A DNA stretch of 5,023 bases from Planctomycetota bacterium (GTDB taxonomy: Bacteria; Planctomycetota; Planctomycetia; Pirellulales; UBA7805). Each line of letters begins with the position of its first letter. Within the stretch, counting starts at the first letter, position 1. The DNA is taken from positions 1-5,023 of the forward strand of contig JAUWIQ010000194.1 in assembly GCA_030605285.1 (NCBI GenBank), read 5' to 3'. The notes under the pieces are model-generated. The model did no database searches and had not been told where the DNA came from. It worked only from the letters and a program-made list of their open reading frames with translations. The position numbers and the translations under genes were made by a program. Shown here piece by piece: positions 1 to 5,023 of this stretch.

Positions 1-1
1 G

Positions 2-538
2 CAGAGCAACGCTGTGTTGATTGGGCCGAACTGTCCGGGGGTGATTACCCCGGAAGAGTGTAAAATCGGGATCATGCCGGGTTACATCCACCGCAAGGGA
101 TCGGTTGGTGTGATCAGTCGTAGCGGCACCCTCACCTATGAGGCGGTTTGGCAGTTGTCTAACTTAGGGCTTGGCCAATCGACGTGTGTCGGTCTTGGTG
201 GCGATCCGATTGTGGGAACCTCGTTTGTGGACCTGCTAAAAATGTTTCAGCAGGACACAGAAACCGAAGCCATCCTGATGATGGGTGAAATTGGCGGAAC
301 CGCAGAGGAAGAGGCGGCAGCGCTGGTGGCCGAGCAGATTGAGAAGCCGGTAGCAGCGTTCATCGCAGGCCGGACCGCACCACCAGGAAAACGGATGGGT
401 CATGCGGGCGCCATCATCTCTGGGGGGAAGGGCACGGCGGAAGAAAAAGTTTCGGCCCTTGAGGCAGTCGGTATCGTGGTTGCCGAAAGCCCTGCGGACA
501 TGGGCGCTGCGGTCAAACGGGCCATGGAACAGGCTTAG
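2..538 (+). CDS. sucD: Succinyl-CoA ligase (ADP/GDP-forming) subunit alpha, 5'-truncated by window edge
   Basis: This is the alpha subunit of succinyl-CoA synthetase, the TCA-cycle enzyme that interconverts succinyl-CoA and succinate with formation of ATP or GTP in the cytoplasm. The frame is open from base 2, and 178 residues are visible. The family is about 290 residues long, so roughly the first 115 (the CoA-binding Rossmann domain) lie outside the window. Visible landmarks are the IGPNCPG motif close to the edge, the [10 protein letters not shown] segment, the GGDP loop, the GEIGG segment and the [10 protein letters not shown] motif. The His of that last motif, codon 401-403, is the phosphohistidine known from the E. 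coli enzyme (His246). The catalytic residue is present and the frame is intact to the TAG stop. The GTG at 14 is an internal Val codon, not a start. Nucleotide specificity is set by the beta subunit (sucC), expected just upstream but not seen. Identity is near certain. Confidence 0.97.
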   Translation, partial: QSNAVLIGPNCPGVITPEECKIGIMPGYIHRKGSVGVISRSGTLTYEAVWQLSNLGLGQSTCVGLGGDPIVGTSFVDLLKMFQQDTETEAILMMGEIGGTAEEEAAALVAEQIEKPVAAFIAGRTAPPGKRMGHAGAIISGGKGTAEEKVSALEAVGIVVAESPADMGAAVKRAMEQA

Positions 539-581
539 AGCAGGTTGCGCATCGCTACGGGGCTGGTTCTACCTGTCCAGA

Positions 582-1808
582 TCAGTAGGTGAGTCCGCCA
601 CGGAGCATCCACGTTGAGGGCGGATCGTAACCGATGTAGCTTGGATCGTAGCGCAGTTGGCGATTAAAAACGTAGGCCGATTCGACGAAGCCCTTGAGGC
701 CGTAGTAACCGGCCCACTCGAGACCACTGATCAGGCGAATATCGTTGTATTCGATGCGTCCGGTACTGCCAGGTGTGGGTAGACTACTCCTGGTAACTGC
801 TGTAGATGGGAAGACTTGGCTCCAGGTACCGCCACCGTACTCACCGGCCAAATACCAGCGGAGATCGGCATTGCGCAAGGAATCAAGACGGTATGAAAAT
901 TTTGGGTTGGGAAAGAGGATATCAAACTTCATCTTTCCGTCCGGACCACCTGGGATATAAACCAAGCCACCAGCCGGAAGCATTTTGATGCTCAAGCGGT
1001 CGATGTAGACGAGGCCCGCGCGCCATTGGAACTTATCGTTGGTTTGCCAGACACCAAATCCTCGGCCTTGCCAACGCCAACTTTGCCAGTCGAGCGATTT
1101 AAAGTCAGAATAAACCCCTCCGCGAAAGCCCAAGTCTGCACTGAGTCCGTGCGTCAATTGGGGATTCCACCCAAAGTCGAGGTAACCCGCATAAAGCCGA
1201 GCGGGTGCCTGCGCACCGGGTCCCGCCACTCCGCTGGCCGGCCCGTTAAGAAAGTTGATATTGAATCCCGGTGTGACCAAAAGAGGTGCGTTCTCGGGCA
1301 TGAAGGACAGAGGGAGGAGAAAAGTTCCGCTCAGACCCGTTTCTGTCCAGCCCAGCCCTCCCGATCCGCCGCGGTGCATATACATTTGCCGGAAGCGAAG
1401 CTGCTGGAGAAAACGTGGCCACTGTCCAAAGGTGGCCTCGTTAAACAGCGGTTTTTGCGGACCGCCTGGGGGCGCTGTCGCAAAGGGAGCTGCCGACGGA
1501 TTGAATGGTTGGGCGGGGAGCGTTGGATCCGCGTAGGGGTCAAACCCCGGTGTTTGTGGAGGCTGCTGTAAACTCGGGGGAGCTGGCACGGTCGGTGGCG
1601 ACGGGAGTGCGGGTGCTGTTGGCAACTTTGGTGCGCCGACTGGTGGAGGTGCAGGCGTAACGGTTGGAACTAAAGGTGCTGCGGGCGTTGTGGTGCCCGA
1701 AGGAAACTGGACCCGAGGCGCCCCGATCTGTGCTAGGGTCGCAGGGGAATTGGCCAGAGCGATTCCGGTGAGCAGCGCAGAGAAAAGGACATGTTTTATA
1801 AGGAGCAC
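582..1808 (-). CDS. Exported protein with Pro-rich linker and predicted outer-membrane beta-barrel domain
   Basis: This is a 408-residue protein from a GTG start at 1808. That start is preferred because GAGAGG (1820-1815) lies 6 bases upstream and the N-terminus then reads as a signal peptide: Lys-His, a hydrophobic core at about residues 7-19, and likely cleavage after TLA at residue 26. A longer reading from TTG at 1829 (415 residues) has no clear ribosome-binding site and adds a charged stretch before the signal. Residues 29-119 are dominated by Pro, Ala and Thr and look like a flexible periplasmic linker. From about residue 133 the chain has alternating polar/aromatic strands, e.g. FPNPKFSYRL (299-308), LAGEYGGGTW (320-329) and the C-terminal MLRGGLTY, whose terminal aromatic residue fits an outer-membrane beta-barrel end. 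From memory it resembles uncharacterised planctomycete barrel proteins, perhaps DUF6268-like, but I cannot confirm the family. Its substrate or role is unknown. It is monocistronic, with its own promoter, and converges with sucD. Confidence 0.88.
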   Translation of the reverse strand: MLLIKHVLFSALLTGIALANSPATLAQIGAPRVQFPSGTTTPAAPLVPTVTPAPPPVGAPKLPTAPALPSPPTVPAPPSLQQPPQTPGFDPYADPTLPAQPFNPSAAPFATAPPGGPQKPLFNEATFGQWPRFLQQLRFRQMYMHRGGSGGLGWTETGLSGTFLLPLSFMPENAPLLVTPGFNINFLNGPASGVAGPGAQAPARLYAGYLDFGWNPQLTHGLSADLGFRGGVYSDFKSLDWQSWRWQGRGFGVWQTNDKFQWRAGLVYIDRLSIKMLPAGGLVYIPGGPDGKMKFDILFPNPKFSYRLDSLRNADLRWYLAGEYGGGTWSQVFPSTAVTRSSLPTPGSTGRIEYNDIRLISGLEWAGYYGLKGFVESAYVFNRQLRYDPSYIGYDPPSTWMLRGGLTY

Positions 1809-1814
1809 TCGCTG

Positions 1815-1820
1815 CCTCTC
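1815..1820 (-). promoter_or_regulatory. Shine-Dalgarno site selecting the GTG start at 1808
   Basis: On the minus strand GAGAGG ends 6 bases before GTG (1808-1806). The alternative TTG at 1829 is preceded by a pyrimidine-rich stretch with no purine-rich motif, so this site argues for the shorter protein. Confidence 0.6.
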
Positions 1821-1869
1821 TTCCCGCAAAAAGAAGACAATCCAACCATGGAATATTAAGAGAAGCGGC

Positions 1870-1898
1870 TAAATAGCAAGCGATCCTGTTGGCGTCAA
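1870..1898 (-). promoter_or_regulatory. Sigma70-type promoter for the beta-barrel protein gene
   Basis: The minus strand carries TTGACG (1898-1893), a 17-base spacer and TATTTA (1875-1870). The -10 is preceded by TGC, giving an extended -10 element (TGnTATTTA). The expected transcription start is near 1863, which leaves a leader of about 55 bases before the GTG at 1808. The spacing is ideal and the match is among the best in the window, but this is sequence-only and sigma-factor preferences in the likely host are less well known than in E. coli. Confidence 0.6.
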
Positions 1899-1936
1899 CC
1901 GGAATTGCATTGTACGCCGATAATTATCACTTTTGG

Positions 1937-2006
1937 GCCTGCTTTGCACTGAATGTCAGACTCCTGTCCCCTGTTTCTTGCAAGCAGTGCTTTCGTAGCA
2001 AGCAGG
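1937..2006. repeat. Cluster of short direct and inverted repeats in the intergenic spacer
   Basis: GCAAGCAG occurs twice in direct orientation (1980-1987 and 1998-2005). A related inverted arm, CCTGCTTTGCACTG (1938-1951), is complementary to CAGTGC (1985-1990) and, with a gap, to GCAAGCAGG (1998-2006). The RNA could fold into an interrupted stem with a long loop downstream of the methyltransferase stop codon. No run of T follows it in either direction, so it does not look like a standard intrinsic terminator. It may be a degenerate REP-like element or a 3'-end structure of the methyltransferase mRNA. Confidence 0.35.
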
Positions 2007-2034
2007 AAAGGCAAGGAGCTGGCGGGGATAGCCA

Positions 2035-3132
2035 TTAGGGTAACGCCCGACGATTGTGAGAGCGACGGCGCACCTTGCGTGTTGGTCGCAAACCTGCCAG
2101 GCAGATTTCCTGACGATTGTGGCTGAGTTGCCGGACCCGTACCCGGGAATATCCCCACGAGCGGACCCGCTCAAGATAGGAAGGAATCTGTTCGGCTAAA
2201 TTCCAATCATTTAATTTCAACGTTAAGATCAACCCCCAAACTCGATTGGCTCGATGGCACACAATACGCTCCACCTCATCAAGGGTGTCGCTCGGCGCAA
2301 TGCTCATATCTGCTGTAAGCCATTGAAATTCCTGGAAATCGCGTAGGCGAACATCACTACTTCGCTTACGAATATGTTGAAAATTTGGATGGTCAACGAC
2401 CTTTGCGTCGACCGCTGCAGGGTCGATGCCGACCACCCGCAGACCGCGGCTCAAAAGTGCCTGACTTGCGCCACCCGGTGCACAGCCGAGTTCCACGCAG
2501 CGTTGCCCCGGTTTTATGGGCCAGGAAACCCAAGCCAGGGCTTCGGACATCTTGAGGTAGGCTCGGGAGATCATTTCGACCGGTTCTTCCCCCGTCCAGA
2601 ATCCTCCCGGCCACTTTTGGACCCAGCGGTCAACACAGTGGGCTCCAATCCACCATTCTTGAGGATCGACGAGGATGCAATCCAATACGCGGTCATTCCG
2701 TCGCGCGAGCTTTCCCTCCGGAAAAGTATCTCGCGGAGTCAGTTGTTCGGGTGAAGCGGTTTTGAGCAGTACTTCTTCGGCGGCAAAGGAAGCGGCATCC
2801 ATTCCAGGGTGAAAGTTGCGATGCCCAGCCGGTGCGCGGTCCCGTGGCCAGACATGGAGTCGATCAAATCGGTTATCCGCCACTTGATCCCAAACGCGTT
2901 GTGCTCGTTCCTCAATCGTTTCTGCTGCGACTTTTCCTAAGCAGAGACCAAAGCTACGGACGAATGGATTGCTTAAGGACAGTGGTTCAAACAATGTGTG
3001 TGGTTCGGGAAGCTTGAAGGTAAGGAATCCTGGTCGCGAAAAGGCAAAACATAAACCATCTTCGGCCAATTTGTTTTTGATGGTCGGTTCGCTGCCGACC
3101 TGACAGGTTACAAAAAGAAATTGACTTTCCAC
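2035..3132 (-). CDS. RlmM-like 23S rRNA 2'-O-ribose methyltransferase (THUMP-like + FtsJ-type SAM domain)
   Basis: This is a 365-residue predicted SAM-dependent RNA methyltransferase, almost the same length as E. coli RlmM (366), which 2'-O-methylates C2498 of 23S rRNA. The N-terminal half (about residues 1-170) aligns by eye with the THUMP-containing RNA-binding part of RlmM. The Rossmann methyltransferase domain follows, with the SAM motif ELGCAPGG at 214-221 and GID at 235-237. The FtsJ/RlmM K-D-K-E tetrad appears complete: K194 (SRAYLKM), D275 (TADM), K306 (LTLKL) and E342 (HNRQE, matching HDREE in E. coli). The last 17 residues are Arg-rich and may contact RNA. The start is GTG, with an in-frame TAA directly before it. 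The ribosome site is weak (GAG 9 bases upstream), but N-terminal similarity to RlmM supports this start. The gene is divergent from the TPR gene. The fold and methyltransferase function are secure; the exact rRNA target is inferred from the family and could differ. Confidence 0.93.
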   Translation of the reverse strand: MESQFLFVTCQVGSEPTIKNKLAEDGLCFAFSRPGFLTFKLPEPHTLFEPLSLSNPFVRSFGLCLGKVAAETIEERAQRVWDQVADNRFDRLHVWPRDRAPAGHRNFHPGMDAASFAAEEVLLKTASPEQLTPRDTFPEGKLARRNDRVLDCILVDPQEWWIGAHCVDRWVQKWPGGFWTGEEPVEMISRAYLKMSEALAWVSWPIKPGQRCVELGCAPGGASQALLSRGLRVVGIDPAAVDAKVVDHPNFQHIRKRSSDVRLRDFQEFQWLTADMSIAPSDTLDEVERIVCHRANRVWGLILTLKLNDWNLAEQIPSYLERVRSWGYSRVRVRQLSHNRQEICLAGLRPTRKVRRRSHNRRALP

Positions 3133-3213
3133 TTACAAATTCTCATCAGAGACAACGAGAGTACGCCCGATTCGCCGGCAGATACAATCCTTTCTAGCGG
3201 CATTTCGTGGCAG

Positions 3214-3243
3214 AAAAAAGAGGCTGCCCCAACGGGGTCTCTT
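3214..3243 (-). terminator. Intrinsic terminator-like hairpin in the leader of the RlmM-like gene
   Basis: Read on the minus strand, AAGAG (3243-3239) pairs with CTCTT (3222-3218), and CCCC (3237-3234) pairs with GGGG (3230-3227) around a three-base GTT loop. A one-base bulge faces a four-base bulge between the two stems. A run of six T (3219-3214) follows, overlapping the last stem bases. This is the layout of a Rho-independent terminator on the minus strand. It lies about 80 bases upstream of the methyltransferase GTG and not after any recognised gene, so it may be an attenuator or the end of a short leader RNA. No T-run follows on the plus strand. Confidence 0.5.
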
Positions 3244-3314
3244 ATGGCTTGGCCAAATCGGTAATTCGAGGACCTTGGACCGAAATAGCTTAATTTTCTC
3301 GGAGGAGAAATGAG

Positions 3315-3346
3315 TTGACACTGCCCCACTCAAATGCCGATATTAT
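3315..3346 (+). promoter_or_regulatory. Candidate sigma70-type promoter for the TPR gene
   Basis: A perfect -35 hexamer TTGACA (3315-3320) is followed by TATTAT (3341-3346), a five-of-six match to the -10 consensus. The spacer is 20 bases, longer than the usual 16-18; using GATATT (3339-3344) gives 18 bases but a poorer hexamer. Transcription would begin near 3353, leaving about 33 bases before the preferred ATG at 3386. That is a normal leader for that start and a very short one for the ATG at 3368. Confidence 0.45.
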
Positions 3347-3347
3347 A
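3342..3347 (-). promoter_or_regulatory. Candidate minus-strand -10 element for the RlmM-like gene
   Basis: The minus strand reads TATAAT exactly at 3347-3342, overlapping the plus-strand -10 TATTAT. No good -35 hexamer lies 16-18 bases upstream (CATCCT at a 17-base spacer). If used, transcription would start near 3335 and run about 120 bases to the hairpin at 3214-3243, then on to the GTG at 3132. The overlap suggests one AT-rich melting region serving both divergent genes. Confidence 0.35.
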
Positions 3348-3373
3348 GATGTTCAAATTGTCTAAGGATGGGT

Positions 3374-3379
3374 GGGGAG
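3374..3379 (+). promoter_or_regulatory. Shine-Dalgarno site selecting the ATG start at 3386
   Basis: GGGGAG ends 6 bases before the ATG at 3386. The in-frame ATG at 3368 has only AAGG directly abutting it, too close for normal initiation. This decides the start of the TPR gene in favour of 3386. Confidence 0.65.
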
Positions 3380-3385
3380 AACGGT

Positions 3386-4798
3386 ATGCAGTGTCGTAAG
3401 CGACCAATTTTGCCAAAGTTATTGGCTGTTGCTCTGTTTTTCATTTTGGGTGGCCTTGCTCACGATGGCTGGTCGCAGCCAGCAGACGGCGCAAAGAACC
3501 CCACGGCCAAAATTTCCGTCACTGCGGAGGATTGGGCAAAAAAATATCCGGAAGTTTTTGAGGGCGTCGAAAAGTTTAAGGCTCAAGATGTGCCTGGGGC
3601 ACTTAAAGATTTCGAGGATGCGGTCGGTAAGTATCCAGAACTGCCCCCCGCGGAGCTGATCCTCGCAGATATGTATCTCCAGCAAAATCGGAATGAGATG
3701 GCGATCAACGCGCTGGATACGACCGCCCGGAAGTATCCCGACGATCCCGAAACTTTTCTTCTTCTGGGGAATCTGGCATTTCAGCAAAGTCGCAATACGG
3801 ATGCCGCACTTGCTTTTGCAAAGGCGGAAACGCTACTGGAGTCCTACGCTGGCGACTCGATGCGACTGAAGCGGTTGCAGCTTCGACTTTTTGCTGGGCG
3901 TGCTACCCTTGCCTCGCGATTCGATGACTGGAAAACCGCTGCCGCCTATCTTCGAGAGTGGGTGAATCTCGATCCGCAAAATAGTGGAGTACGCGTTCGC
4001 TTCGCCCGCTCACTATTTCGTACCAACAAAGGACGAGAAGCCTTTGGGCAGTTGCAGTACGCAAAGAAAATCAATGCTGCTATTTTATCACCTTCCATGT
4101 TGATCGCGCAATTCTATATGGAAAAGGGCAATATGGAGATGGGTCGTGAGTGGCTTGATCGTGCTTCAAAAAGGCAATCAGAAGACTTAGATACCCAGCT
4201 CATGTTGGCCAGATTTCATTGGGATTTGAGACAATTTTCCGATGCTAAAAAAAGTGTCATGCAGGCCATTAAATTATCAAAAGATGATCCCGAGGCCAAT
4301 TTACTAGCGGGCAAGCTATATCACTACGAAGACAACTTTGAAAAAGCAATTGAGCACTTTCGGACTTCAATTGTGAATTTAGACGATTTACCTGAAGACA
4401 AGCAGGCGGATGTCAATCAGCATTTGATGTATGCGTTGGCTGCGGAAGGTAAACCAGAGGGAATTAAAGAAGCAATCAATATGGCAGACTCGGGTGCCGA
4501 TTTGTCGTCGCTCGTAGCCGCCTGCTACGCATACAAGCGGGACGGAAAGAGTGAACAAGCCCTCGCCACGCTGCAGGCAGCACAACATACAACGCAGGAC
4601 CCAAATACAAACTATATCTTTGCGTACGTTCTAGCGGACGAGGTCAGTGGCGACAGAGTCGTACCACTTCTCGAAGCGGCTCTTTCGGCCGAGGGCCTTT
4701 TTGTTTTTCGACGCGACGCGGAAAAACTTAAAGCCAGAATTACAGCAGACAAAGGGGCGGAAAAGAATAAAAAAGCAGCAAAAGACGCAGACAAGTAG
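3386..4798 (+). CDS. Exported tetratricopeptide-repeat (TPR) protein with Lys-rich C-terminal tail
   Basis: This is a 470-residue protein from ATG 3386 (476 from the less likely ATG 3368). The N-terminus is a signal peptide: RKR near the start, a hydrophobic core at about residues 12-25, and probable cleavage around 25-31. No lipobox Cys follows the core, so it is probably periplasmic rather than a lipoprotein. TPR units with the A-x3-F/L-x2-A signature follow at a steady 34-residue period: about 53-86, 87-120, 121-154, then after a short break 166-199, 200-233, 234-267, 268-301 and 302-335. A further unit lies near 373-406. The last 20 or so residues are Lys/Ala/Asp-rich and look disordered. 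TPR superhelices bind peptides or partner proteins; no catalytic domain is visible and the partner is unknown. By eye the central part (about 4080-4400) is more AT-rich than the rest, without a break in the repeats. The gene is divergent from the RlmM-like gene. Confidence 0.92.
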   Translation: MQCRKRPILPKLLAVALFFILGGLAHDGWSQPADGAKNPTAKISVTAEDWAKKYPEVFEGVEKFKAQDVPGALKDFEDAVGKYPELPPAELILADMYLQQNRNEMAINALDTTARKYPDDPETFLLLGNLAFQQSRNTDAALAFAKAETLLESYAGDSMRLKRLQLRLFAGRATLASRFDDWKTAAAYLREWVNLDPQNSGVRVRFARSLFRTNKGREAFGQLQYAKKINAAILSPSMLIAQFYMEKGNMEMGREWLDRASKRQSEDLDTQLMLARFHWDLRQFSDAKKSVMQAIKLSKDDPEANLLAGKLYHYEDNFEKAIEHFRTSIVNLDDLPEDKQADVNQHLMYALAAEGKPEGIKEAINMADSGADLSSLVAACYAYKRDGKSEQALATLQAAQHTTQDPNTNYIFAYVLADEVSGDRVVPLLEAALSAEGLFVFRRDAEKLKARITADKGAEKNKKAAKDADK

Positions 4799-4822
4799 TT
4801 CGCTAACGAACCGCTCTTTTTT
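4798..4822 (+). terminator. Weak intrinsic terminator candidate after the TPR gene
   Basis: GTTCG (4798-4802) pairs with CGAAC (4807-4811) around a CTAA loop, and a run of six T follows at 4817-4822. The stem is only five pairs and the T-run starts five bases after it, so efficiency is doubtful. The hairpin starts on the last base of the TPR stop codon, and its loop holds the minus-strand stop codon of the next gene. Confidence 0.35.
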
Positions 4823-5023
4823 CTTTCCGCTCGTTCTCCCTCTGCGGTGAATTTTCTGGCGACAGCTCTTTTTTGGCGATGGGGGGGCACCACCAGCTTC
4901 GGCTTGCCAACAGAAGCAGGAGTGAGATACCCAAGAATAAAATTCCTGAAAGCCGTGAGTGGGCCAGGCTAACGGCTAATTGGGGGTTCGCCCAACTCCC
5001 GGCGATCTCAACTAAAAACGCAA
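4803..5023 (-). CDS. C-terminal end of an unidentified membrane protein, cut by the window edge
   Basis: On the minus strand the frame is open from the right edge (first full codon 5021-5019) to a TAG stop at 4805-4803, giving 72 visible residues. No start codon is needed because the gene enters from outside. The segment LSGILFLGISLLLLLAS (visible residues 24-40) is a clear hydrophobic span, followed by SRSWW at its edge and a charged, presumably cytoplasmic tail rich in Lys, Glu and Arg. That pattern (last membrane helix, then basic tail) suits the end of a polytopic inner-membrane protein. I do not recognise the family. The gene converges on the TPR gene with 4 bases between stops. A plus-strand frame is also open here (from 4807) but lacks a ribosome site and looks like a shadow. 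A run of seven C in the coding strand (4887-4881) could hide a sequencing frameshift affecting the tail. Confidence 0.6.
   Translation of the reverse strand, partial: AFLVEIAGSWANPQLAVSLAHSRLSGILFLGISLLLLLASRSWWCPPIAKKELSPENSPQRENERKEKRAVR

Noticed and set aside
14..16. GTG as a start codon for sucD
   Set aside because: The frame continues upstream to base 2 and the family needs about 115 more N-terminal residues, so this is an internal Val codon in an edge-truncated gene.
541..580. Possible hairpin between the convergent sucD and barrel-protein stops (CAGGT/ACCTG or CTGG/CCAG)
   Set aside because: The stems are only 4-5 pairs with long loops and no T-run follows on either strand.
1026..1571. 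Long plus-strand open frame (181 codons) antisense to the beta-barrel gene
   Set aside because: It has no recognisable domain and an irregular composition, and lies fully opposite a gene with a signal peptide, promoter and ribosome site. The Pro-rich codons of the real gene explain the absence of stops.
1895..2174. Minus-strand frames of 72-87 codons across the end of the methyltransferase and the spacer
   Set aside because: They overlap the C-terminal coding region of a well-supported gene and include the promoter of the next one. They show no domain or ribosome site.
2374..2754. Plus-strand open frame (126 codons) antisense to the methyltransferase
   Set aside because: It overlaps the conserved SAM and catalytic motifs of the real gene and shows no family features or ribosome site of its own.
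3301..3318. Perfect GGAGGAG followed by a two-codon frame (ATG AGT TGA), like a minimal leader ORF
   Set aside because: It lies upstream of the predicted TPR promoter and its TGA overlaps the TTGACA box, so it would not be in that transcript. No better upstream promoter was evident.
3108..3333. Minus-strand frames of 66-73 codons in the divergent intergenic region
   Set aside because: Both run through the terminator-like hairpin, and one overlaps the methyltransferase start. Composition is not protein-like and there is no clear ribosome site.
4612..4893. Minus-strand 93-codon frame with a membrane-like stretch, antisense to the TPR gene end
   Set aside because: The apparent hydrophobic segment is the antisense of the Lys/Ala-rich tail codons of the TPR gene. 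The start falls at the poly-G tract with no ribosome site.

Overview
The window holds three complete protein genes and two genes cut by the window edges. It looks like an ordinary chromosomal stretch of a Gram-negative bacterium, and I favour a member of the Planctomycetota. That is an inference from the protein families: a secreted beta-barrel-like protein with a long Pro-rich linker, a divergent RlmM-type rRNA methyltransferase and an exported TPR protein. I saw no rRNA, tRNA, CRISPR array or recognisable insertion sequence.

Layout. (1) Positions 2-538, plus strand: the C-terminal two thirds of succinyl-CoA ligase subunit alpha (sucD), a TCA-cycle enzyme. Its 5' end lies outside the window, where sucC would be expected. 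(2) 582-1808, minus strand: an exported protein with a signal peptide, a roughly 90-residue Pro-rich region and a predicted outer-membrane beta-barrel domain. It converges on sucD with a 43-base gap. A good promoter (TTGACG, 17-base spacer, extended -10) sits upstream of it at 1870-1898. (3) 1809-2034: a 5' leader and intergenic spacer with that promoter and a cluster of short direct and inverted repeats. (4) 2035-3132, minus strand: a THUMP-like plus FtsJ-type SAM methyltransferase of the RlmM family, with a complete K-D-K-E tetrad. (5) 3133-3385: a divergent intergenic region with a possible bidirectional promoter and a minus-strand terminator-like hairpin inside the methyltransferase leader. 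(6) 3386-4798, plus strand: an exported TPR-repeat protein with a Lys-rich tail. (7) 4803-5023, minus strand: the C-terminal end of an unidentified protein with one visible membrane segment, cut by the window edge and converging on the TPR gene with a 4-base gap.

The genes do not form an obvious single pathway. Central metabolism, envelope and ribosome-modification genes are interleaved in alternating orientation, each apparently with its own promoter. I found no convincing evidence of a new multi-gene system. The points most worth checking are the possible attenuator and bidirectional promoter between the methyltransferase and TPR genes, and the two uncharacterised envelope proteins.
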